Source: Talaromyces rugulosus (taxonomy: Eukaryota > Ascomycota > Eurotiomycetes > Eurotiales > Trichocomaceae). From it: a DNA stretch of 64,000 bases. Below, piece by piece: positions 50,114-59,452 of this stretch (the stretch's first letter is position 1; each line of letters begins with the position of its first letter). A program made the translations under genes and the position numbers. The stretch lies in NCBI RefSeq assembly GCF_013368755.1, contig NC_049563.1:1612001-1676000 (forward strand). The letters run 5' to 3'. The notes beneath the pieces are model-generated. The model worked only from the letters and a program-made list of their open reading frames with translations. It was not told the origin of the DNA and did not search any database.

Positions 50114-52246
50114 ATGGCAGAAGAGGACGCGCGGCCGCAGACCATCCAGGAGCGCATCGCGGCGCTCAACCAGTCGCACGTCGGACGACCACCGGACAGC
50201 ACTCCTCCCATCCGACCTCCTGTTGCTCCCAGGGCGAAGACTGTTAATAACCCGCCACACGAGGTGAATGGCTCGGTCGTTGACAACAAACCCGTCGGAA
50301 ACAAACCGGCTCCCATTCGCCAGAATGGACTTCTCCCACCGCCGGTTCCCAAGCAACCACCAGGCCTGGCGACGCAGAGGAATGGCAGTCCAAGGGTAAA
50401 CGGCAGCAAGCCTCCTCCGCCGCCTCTCCCAGTGCGTGCCCCGGCGCTGCCACCACGTCGACCTTCGGGACTATCAGAAAGACGACCGTCGACTGAATCC
50501 ATGGCGTCGACGACCTCTTATGGCACGGCGTCCACTTCGGGCACTGTGAATACGACAGATAGTAGAAACCGGGTGCGAGCTCCAGCGTGGGGAGAGACTG
50601 AGCTACCTCCGCTTCCCGTTCGTAACAAGAGTGAATCCCTCGTCCCTCAACAGCCCCAGCGCCCAAAAGCGTCGTCGGGAAAGTTTGACCTAGGCGAAGC
50701 TCGAAGTAGAGTGAAGTCCTTTGTGAAATCCCCGCATTTTCCTTCACGGACTTCTTCACAGACCCCTTCACAAACCCCCTCACAGACCTCTTCGCAAACC
50801 CCTTCGCATGATTCAAGCGATAATTACTCGGCGAGGCCTCGACTGCCTACCCGGCCCAGCGTGCAATCGGACAGGTCAGAGCAAGTCGCTAGTGATGAAG
50901 AGCCAGCTAGGCCGTCACTACCACGGAGGATACCCCCTCCTCCCTCTTCGGAATCTCTCAATAAGATCAAGCAGTCATCTTTTTCCACGCTCAGCAAGCA
51001 TGTCGAAGAAGAAGAGGAGCCAGCTGCCAATGCACCACCGCCTATTCCCATGACATCACGTCCAGATCTGTCGGCGCTCCAGGCGACAAAACCCAAACTC
51101 GGTGCCAACAAACAGTTTTCCTCGCCAGCTCCGGCTGCCTCTACGGTCTGCATGATCTGTCGAGACTTTTCCGGTCCAGACAACCATGCGGCCCAGTTTC
51201 CTCGGCAGTCGCTTCCTACCCAAGATTTGGCATGGCTTGGTCGTGAATTGACAGCGCCTTTTCCGTCGGCGACGGACAAGGCCAGAGCTATATTTACTTG
51301 GCTTCACTACAATATCAAGTACGATGTTGACGCTTTTTTCAACAACCGCGTGCAGCCGACTACCCCGTCCAAAACATTGGCCACAGGTCTGGCGGTTTGC
51401 GAGGGTTATGCCGGCCTCTTTTCCGTCTTGGCAACTCACGCTGGCCTAGAAGCACTAGTCATTGGTGGTGATGGCAAAGGTTTCGGACACACTCAGCTCA
51501 CTCCAGGCTCGCCTCTCCCGCCTTTCTCGTCAAGCCATGCATGGAATGTGGTTAAGATCGACGGCGGAAAATGGAAGCTGATCGATCCATGCTGGGGCGC
51601 AGGAGCTGTGCAAGGCAAAGGACAGCCATACATCCAAAGATTCGACCCGACTCATTTTACCAAATCCAACGACGAGTTTGGCCTATCACACTACCCGGCG
51701 GAGAAAGATCAATTCTACACTGACGATGGCCGTCCTGGTATGAGCTGGGAGGCTTACCTTCTTCAAGACCACAGCAAACCCTTTGGTCTCGTACAGCCAA
51801 CTATTTTCACCACTGCGCACGAGGAAGGATTCAGTGATCGCTCGTTTCTACCAGCCTGCGAGACCATCTCTGTTCACCTGCAGGGCCCGCTTCGGTTCCA
51901 GTTTAATCTCAAGTGCGAGCACTGGACAATCACCAAGCACAGCAAGAAGAGCGCTCCATATCTATTTCTACTACATACGCACGGCGTGGACGGGCGCAAA
52001 GACGAAATGGTCCCTTTTACATATGTCCGCGGCACCGGACCGCAGGGCGGTGGTGATGTTTGGTATGTCGACATTGAAGACCCAAGGATTCTGGGCGCGC
52101 CAGGCCAAAAGCTGTCAATTGCAAATATCACTAGCTTTGGCTCGCAAAAGGAGACTCGGGGCTTGTCTGCACAGGAATACAAGGCCCAGGCAGGACGCAT
52201 CAGTATGGGATGGTCGTATATTGCGCAGTGGGAGCTGGTTGCATGA
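50114..52246 (+). CDS. Transglutaminase-core protein with Pro-rich N-terminus (Cyk3/KY-like)
   Basis: A single-exon gene of 710 residues. The N-terminal 330 residues are disordered and proline-rich with SH3-ligand-like strings (PPPPLPVRAP, ALPPRRPS, ELPPLPVR) and an SQTP/SQTS tandem repeat at about residues 213-235. A short Cys-containing segment (STVCMICRDFSGPDNHAAQFPR) precedes the transglutaminase-like domain, about 380-520. The catalytic triad pattern is complete: C429 in AVCEGYAG, H475 in SHAWNVVK, D491 in LIDPCWG. The C-terminal 180 residues are a beta-rich accessory region. Relatives act at the cytokinetic ring and septum (Cyk3, KY), where the SH3 domain of Cyk3 is missing here. Either true enzyme activity or a scaffold role is possible. 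Confidence 0.75.
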   Translation: MAEEDARPQTIQERIAALNQSHVGRPPDSTPPIRPPVAPRAKTVNNPPHEVNGSVVDNKPVGNKPAPIRQNGLLPPPVPKQPPGLATQRNGSPRVNGSKPPPPPLPVRAPALPPRRPSGLSERRPSTESMASTTSYGTASTSGTVNTTDSRNRVRAPAWGETELPPLPVRNKSESLVPQQPQRPKASSGKFDLGEARSRVKSFVKSPHFPSRTSSQTPSQTPSQTSSQTPSHDSSDNYSARPRLPTRPSVQSDRSEQVASDEEPARPSLPRRIPPPPSSESLNKIKQSSFSTLSKHVEEEEEPAANAPPPIPMTSRPDLSALQATKPKLGANKQFSSPAPAASTVCMICRDFSGPDNHAAQFPRQSLPTQDLAWLGRELTAPFPSATDKARAIFTWLHYNIKYDVDAFFNNRVQPTTPSKTLATGLAVCEGYAGLFSVLATHAGLEALVIGGDGKGFGHTQLTPGSPLPPFSSSHAWNVVKIDGGKWKLIDPCWGAGAVQGKGQPYIQRFDPTHFTKSNDEFGLSHYPAEKDQFYTDDGRPGMSWEAYLLQDHSKPFGLVQPTIFTTAHEEGFSDRSFLPACETISVHLQGPLRFQFNLKCEHWTITKHSKKSAPYLFLLHTHGVDGRKDEMVPFTYVRGTGPQGGGDVWYVDIEDPRILGAPGQKLSIANITSFGSQKETRGLSAQEYKAQAGRISMGWSYIAQWELVA
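50755..50810 (+). repeat. In-frame SQTP/SQTS minisatellite
   Basis: Five imperfect 12-bp units of the type TCACAGACCCCT encode successive Ser-Gln-Thr-Pro/Ser tetrapeptides within the disordered N-terminal region of the transglutaminase-like protein. SQ/TQ-type clusters like this can be kinase targets. Confidence 0.7.
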
Positions 52247-52595
52247 ATTATGATACCCTTTCTTCTTGGTTTTAGTATGGTTCAGGGCTTGTGCGTTTAT
52301 ATAACCCTAATTCCGGCCTATTCATAGCTTATTGATAGATCAGCACGTATCAATTGATCAATTGATACGTCAAGAATATATAAAGTAATGACAAATCGAT
52401 TTCCTGGGTTTTGATACGGTTGACTTGAAAGTTAAATAACTGGACCGTCGGAGGTCTCCGAGCCAGCTCGGCCGACGGCGATAAGCTAACATTTCTCTTA
52501 AACCATAACCTCAGAACCTGAAATCTGAGACAAGTTTGCAACCCGAGGGTTTTTACATTTACAGTCAACTCAAACATACAAGGAAAAGAAAGAAA
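52247..52595. other. Intergenic spacer with palindrome
   Basis: A short AT-rich spacer between the transglutaminase-like gene and the deaminase gene. Its one conspicuous element is the 26-bp palindrome at 52345-52370. Confidence 0.6.
52345..52370. repeat. 26-bp perfect palindrome
   Basis: The sequence from 52345 to 52370 equals its own reverse complement over all 26 bases: ACGTATCAATTGA followed by its exact complement TCAATTGATACGT, with no loop. It is 99 bp after one stop codon and 225 bp before the next start. Confidence 0.85.
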
Positions 52596-53249
52596 ATGAC
52601 CGACGTTCGCACCTTCCACCCACCGACGGCACTCCTAGATGCCCTATGCTCCTGCATCGAAACAGACATCCACCCCCTCTCAGCAACCGCCGTATCCAAC
52701 GGCTCCAAACTCTTTGGCGCAGCCATCCTACTCAAATCCGATCTGAGCGTGGTGTACGCCGATACCAACCAAGAACGCGGCTCCCCATTATGGCACGGCG
52801 AAACCTGGACACTCAAACAATTCTTCGAAATCCCCGCGAGCCAGAGGCCCGATGTGAAGGAGTGCCTGTTTCTAACCACGCATGAGCCGTGTTCGCTATG
52901 TCTGTCGGCGATTCTGTGGAGCGGGTTTGATAATTTCGTGTATTTGTATACCTATGAGGAGACGCATTTTGTGTTTGAGTGTCATGGGGATTTGGATATT
53001 TTTAATGATGTTTTCAATATACGTGAGGGAGAGGTTGCGCGACAGGCGAGTCTAGATGGTGTGCAGAGCCAGGTGCGTCCGCAGTATAAGTTGCGTAGTG
53101 ACAGGCTGGTTGCGCTGAGTTTTGCGGAGTTGTTGGCTTCTATTTCCGACGGTACGGTGCAGGCAGAGTATGTGGCCAAGGTGGAAGGGGTCAAGAAGAG
53201 CTATGGCCGTCTGTCGGAGGCCTATCGGAGGAATATGGGCGTAGAATAG
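52596..53249 (+). CDS. Cytidine/deoxycytidylate deaminase-fold protein
   Basis: A zinc-dependent nucleobase/nucleotide deaminase-fold protein of 217 residues, single exon. An in-frame ATG lies 60 bp upstream, but the start at 52596 (agaaaATGACC) gives the natural N-terminus. The zinc site is visible: H67 and catalytic E69 in WHGETW, and C99/C102 in THEPCSLC. This is the PCxxC pattern of the CMP/dCMP and tRNA-adenosine deaminase group. HGE replaces the more common HAE. The long helical C-terminus (about 140-217) is not typical of small cytidine deaminases. The substrate is not predictable. It is the last conserved-looking gene before the AT-rich island. Confidence 0.75.
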   Translation: MTDVRTFHPPTALLDALCSCIETDIHPLSATAVSNGSKLFGAAILLKSDLSVVYADTNQERGSPLWHGETWTLKQFFEIPASQRPDVKECLFLTTHEPCSLCLSAILWSGFDNFVYLYTYEETHFVFECHGDLDIFNDVFNIREGEVARQASLDGVQSQVRPQYKLRSDRLVALSFAELLASISDGTVQAEYVAKVEGVKKSYGRLSEAYRRNMGVE

Positions 53250-54045
53250 ATGGGTTTTTGGGTATTTGATATGTTGTAACTTGTGGAATGAATTCTTGTA
53301 AACTGAGCAAGTTTTGGGTCTAACTTCAGAGTTAGTTAGGGTTAGGGCTAGGGTATAAGGCGTATTCTGCTCTTCCTATGGAGCGATTCTGCTTCTCATA
53401 TAGGGGGAAAAAATTACTGAGCTCGTTCGGCGGCACATCAATTAGCTCCAAGTCTTACGCCAAAGCTTCAACTCCACCTGGCTTACAAGAAACGCAATTT
53501 CAAAGCCACGCGACTTGATTATAGGGTAGATCCCTGGCATCACATGAACATGTCTCTTTCACCACACTCAATATAGCATTTAGACGCTCGCGAGACCGCA
53601 AATAGGGCAGCCGACGCCTGGGGTTTGGGTTGAATGCAAATAGGTCACAGACCGGCAAATCTCGCTCGCATAGTACATCACACGTGTAGTATTTAGGTCA
53701 GCACGACGGAGGAGAAGCCTTTCGATTTGATATATCACGCGATGCATGGCCACCGCAGTCACCCAGAAGAGGGGTATGTTTTGGCGGTATACAGGTTTTT
53801 GAATTCATAAGAGGTAACGTCCGGATTCAAGGGTAATGTGCTGGATTCGTATTCTCGCTTGCTCCAGGGACTGGGACAAGGTTTGCTGTCAAGCTGGTGA
53901 GCCAGTCCTGATATCAATTTATGTTTGTGTTGTTTGCATCCTACACCGACATGAATTCTGACAGATCCAATTGAGGTAAGCCTTCTAATGATTCTGTCTC
54001 TTGTTAATAACTTTTCCATATTATTCAATTGCTTTTTATGGCGCT
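53250..54045. other. Island boundary region with telomere-like run
   Basis: No gene is present. It begins with the 3' flank of the deaminase gene, followed within 85 bp by a TTAGGG-type run at 53332-53353. The rest is mixed-composition DNA with random short ORFs. Confidence 0.45.
53332..53353 (+). repeat. Short interstitial telomere-like repeat
   Basis: The run reads TTAG, TTAGGG, TTAGGG, CTAGGG in direct succession, the fungal telomere unit with one imperfect copy at each end. It lies exactly where the gene-dense conserved segment gives way to the eroded accessory island. Confidence 0.55.
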
Positions 54046-55504
54046 ATGGAATCCGACGAATGCAGATTTCTCGTCAGCAAGGTGAGGGAGGATATCTGGG
54101 TCGATAAAGTGAATGAAGCACGGCTACAAGGTAACGCCTTGTGCAAATGGGCATCTACCTTCCATCCAGATCGAAGCGGTTGTAAACTTGAAGGTGGTTT
54201 TCTAAATGGCTCCTACAATGTCTCCCAAAAGATCGTCTTTGAGGATAGCTGTCAGTGGATGATCCGGTTCCCTCGTGTTAGCACGATCCATGACGACTAT
54301 GCAGACGAGAAGGTTAGAATAGAGGTCGAGACAATGAGTATAATTGGTGAAAGAACCACCATTCCGGTCCCAAAGGTTCATGCTTGGGGAATTGCGTCCG
54401 ACAACCCTCTTCATCTAGGCCCATTCATCATGATGGATTATATCTGTGGAGAAAGCCTTCACTCTATTCTTACACCCCCTCATACGCGACTGATAAGAGA
54501 AGACATCAATAATAATAATATCGAATACATTTACAAGCAGATAGCCAATATTTTCCTCCAGATATTCAGTTTGGATTTTAATCACATTAGCAGTTTACTA
54601 CCAATAAAAACCGGTGGTACTGTTCCAGTACGCCCTCTAACATAGAAGGTACATGATATTCTCCAAGATGGAGGTGTGAATACTTTTAGTATAATATCCA
54701 GAATTCTATCTATTTTACTATACATAGAATAACAAGAATATAGGTGATCAAAACCAAGGATTTACAACCACTACTGAGTATTTCCAATACATTATTAGAC
54801 AGGACTTAATGCAATTAGATCAGCAACCAAATTCAGTTTCTAGACCAAATACCGCTCAAACTATGTATAAAGACTTCAATATCCTCACATCTATGACACC
54901 TCGCTATGTTAATAGCGAGTATAATAATAGCCCATTTAAACTTATTTGCGACGACCTCGGTCTAGCAAATATGATCATTAGAAGCAATGGAGATCTCACT
55001 ATTATTAGAGTAGTAGATTTAGAGTGGTCATACATTGGTCCAGCTCAACTACTCGCTTCACCATGGTAGCTTCTTCAAGATCGGCCAACAAACTAGGACT
55101 ATAAGGATAACGATGAACCACAAGAAGTCGCTCGGTATTCTAAAAACCTCAAAACTTTCCAACATATACTAGCGAAAGAGGAGGAATTAATAGGAAATCA
55201 AGACAAAGAGTTTTCCAAGTTAATTACGTGGTCTGAGAGATCAGGTGCTATATAGCTTCATATGCTCCTCTTAGCTGGCTTTAACGAGATCCACACGGTC
55301 CCATTTATGAAATTACGAAAAACTGCAGGCACTAACTGGGAGAAGCGCAGGTTGGAATTCGACGAAGAAAAGATAAATCAATTTGTGGAGCGGAAGGTGC
55401 ATGAGTTAGATCAGTACGATAAAAATTTGGAAAAAATGAAGTCAGATAGGTCTCTTGTGGAGAGTGGGAAGATGACAAGTGAAGATTTTATTGACACACT
55501 TTGA
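54046..55504 (+). pseudogene. Aminoglycoside-phosphotransferase-like kinase, eroded
   Basis: A degenerate member of the fungal APH/choline-kinase-like superfamily. The first part (54046 onward, about 200 residues) reads cleanly: GFLNGSYNVSQKIVFED, WMIRFPRV, TTIPVPKVHAWG, GPFIMMDYICGESLHSIL. A probable intron at 54689-54743 (GTATAA...TATAG) restores phase with the second part, which has ICDDLGLANMII for the catalytic-loop region and VVDLEWSYIGPAQ for the metal-binding region, then a helical tail with RRLEFDEEKINQF. Four in-frame TAG stops interrupt it (54643, 55067, 55094, 55253). At 55067 the context suggests an original tryptophan (SPW[W]LLQDRP). TGG or CAG to TAG is what RIP would give. Surrounding DNA is AT-rich. 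Confidence 0.75.
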
Positions 55505-56426
55505 TGGTTTGCTCTATAGCCTCCCCTAATCAGACAAATTTGAGACCATTCGAGAAAAGTTGTGGAGGTATGTCTCTCTTCTAGATGTTCCTTGTGACAT
55601 TGGTAAATTTGTCTCCACATCTGCGCAGCCAATTGATTCCTGAGTTGGCATTGAAGTTAGCAATGAATCTTCTATTAAGACAACATACATACTTGTTAGT
55701 TTTAACACCAGCTCGTTTCTTGAAGACTTGTCTTTTGCAACAAAGTAGTGACATTTTCCGGGTTCCAAGCCCGGCCAAATCTCAATTCCAGACTCTTCTA
55801 GCATATTCTAAGCTTAGAATCAATCAGCTTCCTCCTTTTATTGTATAATGCTGAACGCTATTAGCCGTTTGACCATCTATTAAAGTCTGAAGGGTATTTT
55901 CAGTCTCGATACAGTCCTCTCTATCGATTGATATTGCAAGAATTAACATTATAGGATTGAGAATTTGAGAAGAACAACTCGTGGTAATACGGATAATTCT
56001 CTCAATGTAGGCCTTATATTTTGGTTTGAGAAAAAATTATTATTAGATATAAATTATTATATAAAAGTAACAAAAAATAATAGAAATAAAGAAATAGCAA
56101 AGACTATAGAATATAAGATTAAATAACATAAAAATGATAATTAATATAATGAGCTAATAAATGATCTCTTATTTAATATTTAAATCTATCTTTATAAACT
56201 ATTTAGGATTCTAAAGATACTTTTTTCGTTAGAGATACACAAGGGGTGCAGGTGTAATTAATTAATTTCTTTAAGCTACTTACAAAAATCGGTGGGCAAG
56301 TGGCCAAGTGCAAGCCCGGCTGCCACATATTATCTTCGCGACACACTCTCCCTTGAATCCTCACGCTACATTTCCTTCCTCTCACGAAGCCCGATGCGTT
56401 TGATACTACTATCCTGACATCTCTTC
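55505..56426. other. AT-rich eroded DNA
   Basis: From about 56020 to 56240 the sequence is almost purely A/T with abundant TpA, as left by repeat-induced point mutation. 55520-55850 has a minus-strand open stretch of 92 codons with no recognisable match. No gene is supported. Confidence 0.5.
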
Positions 56427-57910
56427 ATGGCGAATTGTCGGGCCTGCACCACATTTTTCCGAACCCGCATGCTCACGCCCCTGCCACCTCGACGATTCTC
56501 CCAGCACACACTCTCTCTCAAAAGTGCTGCCACTTGCATGGAACCAAGCAAAGTCCGTTATGAATATATCGATGAAGTTGAGCGCTTAGACTACTACGCA
56601 TCTGGCGGGTACCATCCTGTGATGCTTGGTGATGAATTCTGCCAAGGCCGATATGTTATTGCTCACAAACTCGGCTTTGGTCGATCGTCCACAGCTTGGT
56701 TGGCCGAAGATAGGAAGAATAGTGACCGACTTGTTGTTCTCAAGATCTCTACATCAGAATCGGCTGAGCGTACACACGAGCTGCAAATTCTTCCACGGTT
56801 AAAAGAGGCTGGATCTCACCTCCCTGGAAAGGCCATGGTGCAGACTCTTTGTGACTCTTTCACTTTCACTGGACCAAATGGAATCCATCAGTGTTTGGAC
56901 ATGGATGCGGGCAGAGTCAATATCCATGAAGCTAAAGATGCCTCGTATCATCGACTTCTTCATCTCCCAGTCGCTCGAGCAATCGCCTCACAGCTTATCT
57001 TTGCCCTTCAATTCATCCATTCGCAAGGCATTGTCCATGGTGGTATGTTTCAGTTCAAATCTCTATAATATGAATTCTAAAATTGAGCACAGATCTTCAC
57101 CTGGCAAATATTCTTTTACGTCTGCCACGTGGTGCGAGGGACATGACCCGCGAGCAGCTGTATGCAAAGACTGGCCAGCCCACCAAAGAGCGTGTTGTTC
57201 GTTGTGATGGCGCATCTCTTGATCACGGAGTTCCTCCAGAAGTCATTGTTCCGATATGGCTTGGACTCGGAAGCGATGAAATTACTCTAGCAGACTCTTG
57301 TATTTTGCTTGCAGATTTTGGAGAAGCATTTGATCCCCAGACAGGAAAACGGTTTACTGCTCATACCCCTCCCCTGCTTGCACCACCAGAGTCTTTTTTT
57401 GCTGAATCTGGAGTAGATGAGCCTCTTTCGTTCCCTGCAGATATATGGACACTTGCATGTGCCATCTGGGAGCTTTTTGAATCGAATCCACCATTTCAAG
57501 CTTTGCCTGCCACAGTGGATGAAGTCACAATTGAGCATGTGGAGATGCTTGGCAAACTTCCTGATCGATGGTGGAGCAGGTGGAAGAATAGAAGCAACTG
57601 GTTTGACAGTGATGGGAACAAGAATGTTAAAGAGAATCTTCGCCAGTGGTACTTCAACAGCAGTAGAGGTTGGGATCAGCGCTTCTCAGAAATACGAAGC
57701 GCGCGAGAGTGGAAGAAATTTGACACTTTCTCGCCGGATGAGGAAAAAGCATTTCAGGACATGATCAGGTCAATGCTTGTTCTTGAGCCAAGTAAAAGGG
57801 CCACAATCGAAGATTTAGTGAGGTGTGAGTAGATGCAAAGATGGGGAATGCCTGAGATTCAGAGGATGCGGGACGCAGTGCGAAATGCTGGACCTTTTGA
57901 AAGTGGATGA
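56427..57910 (+). CDS. SRPK-like protein kinase, C-terminus cut by a TAG
   Basis: A fungal SRPK-like serine kinase of the lineage-specific, often expanded type. The exons are 56427-57042 and 57093-57832, giving 451 residues to the TAG. An N-terminal Arg/Ser leader (RTRMLTPLPPRRFSQHTLSL) looks mitochondrial-like; an alternative start is at 56538. The glycine loop is LGFGRSSTAWLA and the Lys motif is VVLKIS. The catalytic loop is HGDLHLANIL with D206 and N211 (HGD instead of HRD, common in this group). DFG is at 280-282. An SRPK-type insert separates the lobes. The frame ends ...LVRCE-TAG (57830-57832), but the same frame continues for 25 codons, beginning MQRWGMPEIQRM, to a TGA at 57908. A tryptophan seems to have become the stop. 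The catalytic core remains intact. Confidence 0.75.
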
Positions 57911-58839
57911 TCTCAGGGACTTGTCATCAGCAAAGGGTTCTATATCGAGTTCCATATTTCTGTAAAAGTTGTCCTCGACATGGCCGACATGACCTGACTG
58001 TACAGTCACTCATTCCCAGGTGCATATTGGAGCCTTTATGATTATTTATGCACAAGTATGATTTAATTATTATTTCTATGTATACTATCAGACTTTTAGT
58101 CGCTTTTTCTATATGTGTCTTTAAACTTCAAAATAACAATTAGGGCATCAAAGCATTATGAAGCATTTATCTATAAACCAGAAAGAAACACGCTAAATAT
58201 AACCTCATCATAATAAGGAAAAGCAGACTTTGAAAATAAACAGCGGGGTTAATGCAATGCTCAAAAATACATGATCTTAACGCAGACTTTCTGCCACCTG
58301 ACTAAGCTAGGGCCAGGATATCAACTATCCATCCTTTCTTCTCCTCCCCCCCCCCCTTCTTCTACCCTCGTTGTCACCGATATCCTCCCATTCGCCTATT
58401 CACCATGAAGCTCCCTCAAGCCTGACAATATCACTGAGATCAAGTCTTGCAAACACCCCCGTCTTGAATCCTCATCTCACCCTACGCCCATCACTACCTC
58501 TTCCCCCATCTACAACTCGCCACGAACTCTCCCTGCTCCGACTACTAGTCGGAGACTTTGCACAAAGAAATATTTTTCCTTGTTTGCGTAACATCAATCA
58601 TATCTAGACAATTGAATTGGTTTTATTTGGAAAAGTCTTTTATTATCCAGGTTCTACATGCACCCTGTTCGTTTGCAAGCAAGTAACGGTTCGATATACA
58701 CCCTGCTGCGTCTCACACTGGCCCATTCCACGGGGCGGTCATATCTTCCACCACATTAAAAATGATAAAAAAGCCTGGATGCGAGCGTACACAATATATT
58801 TGTTGATAATATACCGATCGTGCACAAACAAGGCTTAAA
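57911..58839. other. Gene-poor AT-rich region
   Basis: No gene is supported. A C11 run lies at 58346-58356. A 78-codon open stretch at 58371-58607, starting at a TTG and ending in HELSLLRLLVGDFAQRN-like sequence, might be another eroded fragment, but it has no recognisable family. Confidence 0.4.
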
Positions 58840-59246
58840 CTGCCTTTGCTATTGCTATCTCCTTCTCCGGCAAGCCAGAGTCTCCCGTGCTATGAGGGAG
58901 TCACAGCGCTGGAGAGTATATCTACCATGCGAGCCGATTGAGAATCCAATAAAATCTGATGGGCAAACTATGTTTACACATCATAATCTACTTACACGGA
59001 TATTGATTGAGGATTGTGGGGGCCATGGATGGACTCTGGAGATATTAGCCGAGTATATGGACCAGATCCAGAGAAACACCTAGCGACGCTAGATTGTTTG
59101 TTGAACTGTTAATTTCAATATACGGCTCTATGATTCCCTGGGAAAGAAACGCACGGGCGATAATCAACTCAGTGATGGGCAACAAGTACCTGTTCAGGGA
59201 CACCATTCTCCCTGGGGGGACTACTTCCACGCCCAATGAGATATAA
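58840..59246 (+). pseudogene. Frameshifted fragment with DCGGHG motif (Crinkler/STAND-like?)
   Basis: Two protein-like stretches lie in different frames. The first (about 58880-59080) includes WRVYLPCEPIENPIKSDG, LLTRILIEDCGGHGWTLEIL and AEYMDQIQRNT. The second (about 59070-59246, offset by one base) continues with PSDARLFVELLISIYG, SMIPWERNARAIINSVM and GNKYLFRDTILPGGT. They join naturally as RNTPSDARLF, so a single-base indel near 59078 broke a longer gene. The motif D(C)GGHxxxLE recalls a segment of fungal/oomycete Crinkler-type and other P-loop NTPase proteins, from memory and with low certainty. No ATP-binding loop is preserved here. Confidence 0.45.
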
Positions 59247-59385
59247 GGTCTGCCATTTATACTTTGAGGGCGGCGATTTCAATTTCTTCATTCGATCACT
59301 TCATTCGACAAAAATCTTCTCAGCACCGCATTCTCTAGTTTGACTGCCGACCCTAGAAGATTACTTCGAATCATCCAGTTTTTCA

Positions 59386-59438
59386 GTAAGAGTGCACTAA
59401 AATACAATTTGATCAAGCATCACTAATGTATTTATTAG
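59386..59438 (+). other. Putative 5' UTR intron of the H3-tail-like gene
   Basis: A 53-bp GTAAGA...ATTAG interval with a CTAAT branch-like sequence 15 bp before the acceptor. The upstream sequence has no in-frame ATG, so it would be non-coding leader. Confidence 0.45.
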
Positions 59439-59452
59439 ACTACCTCATTTCA

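Noticed and set aside
55526..55804. Minus-strand 92-codon ORF next to the APH-like pseudogene
   Set aside because: Reads somewhat like protein but shows no family motif and lies in eroded DNA; kept only as a note.
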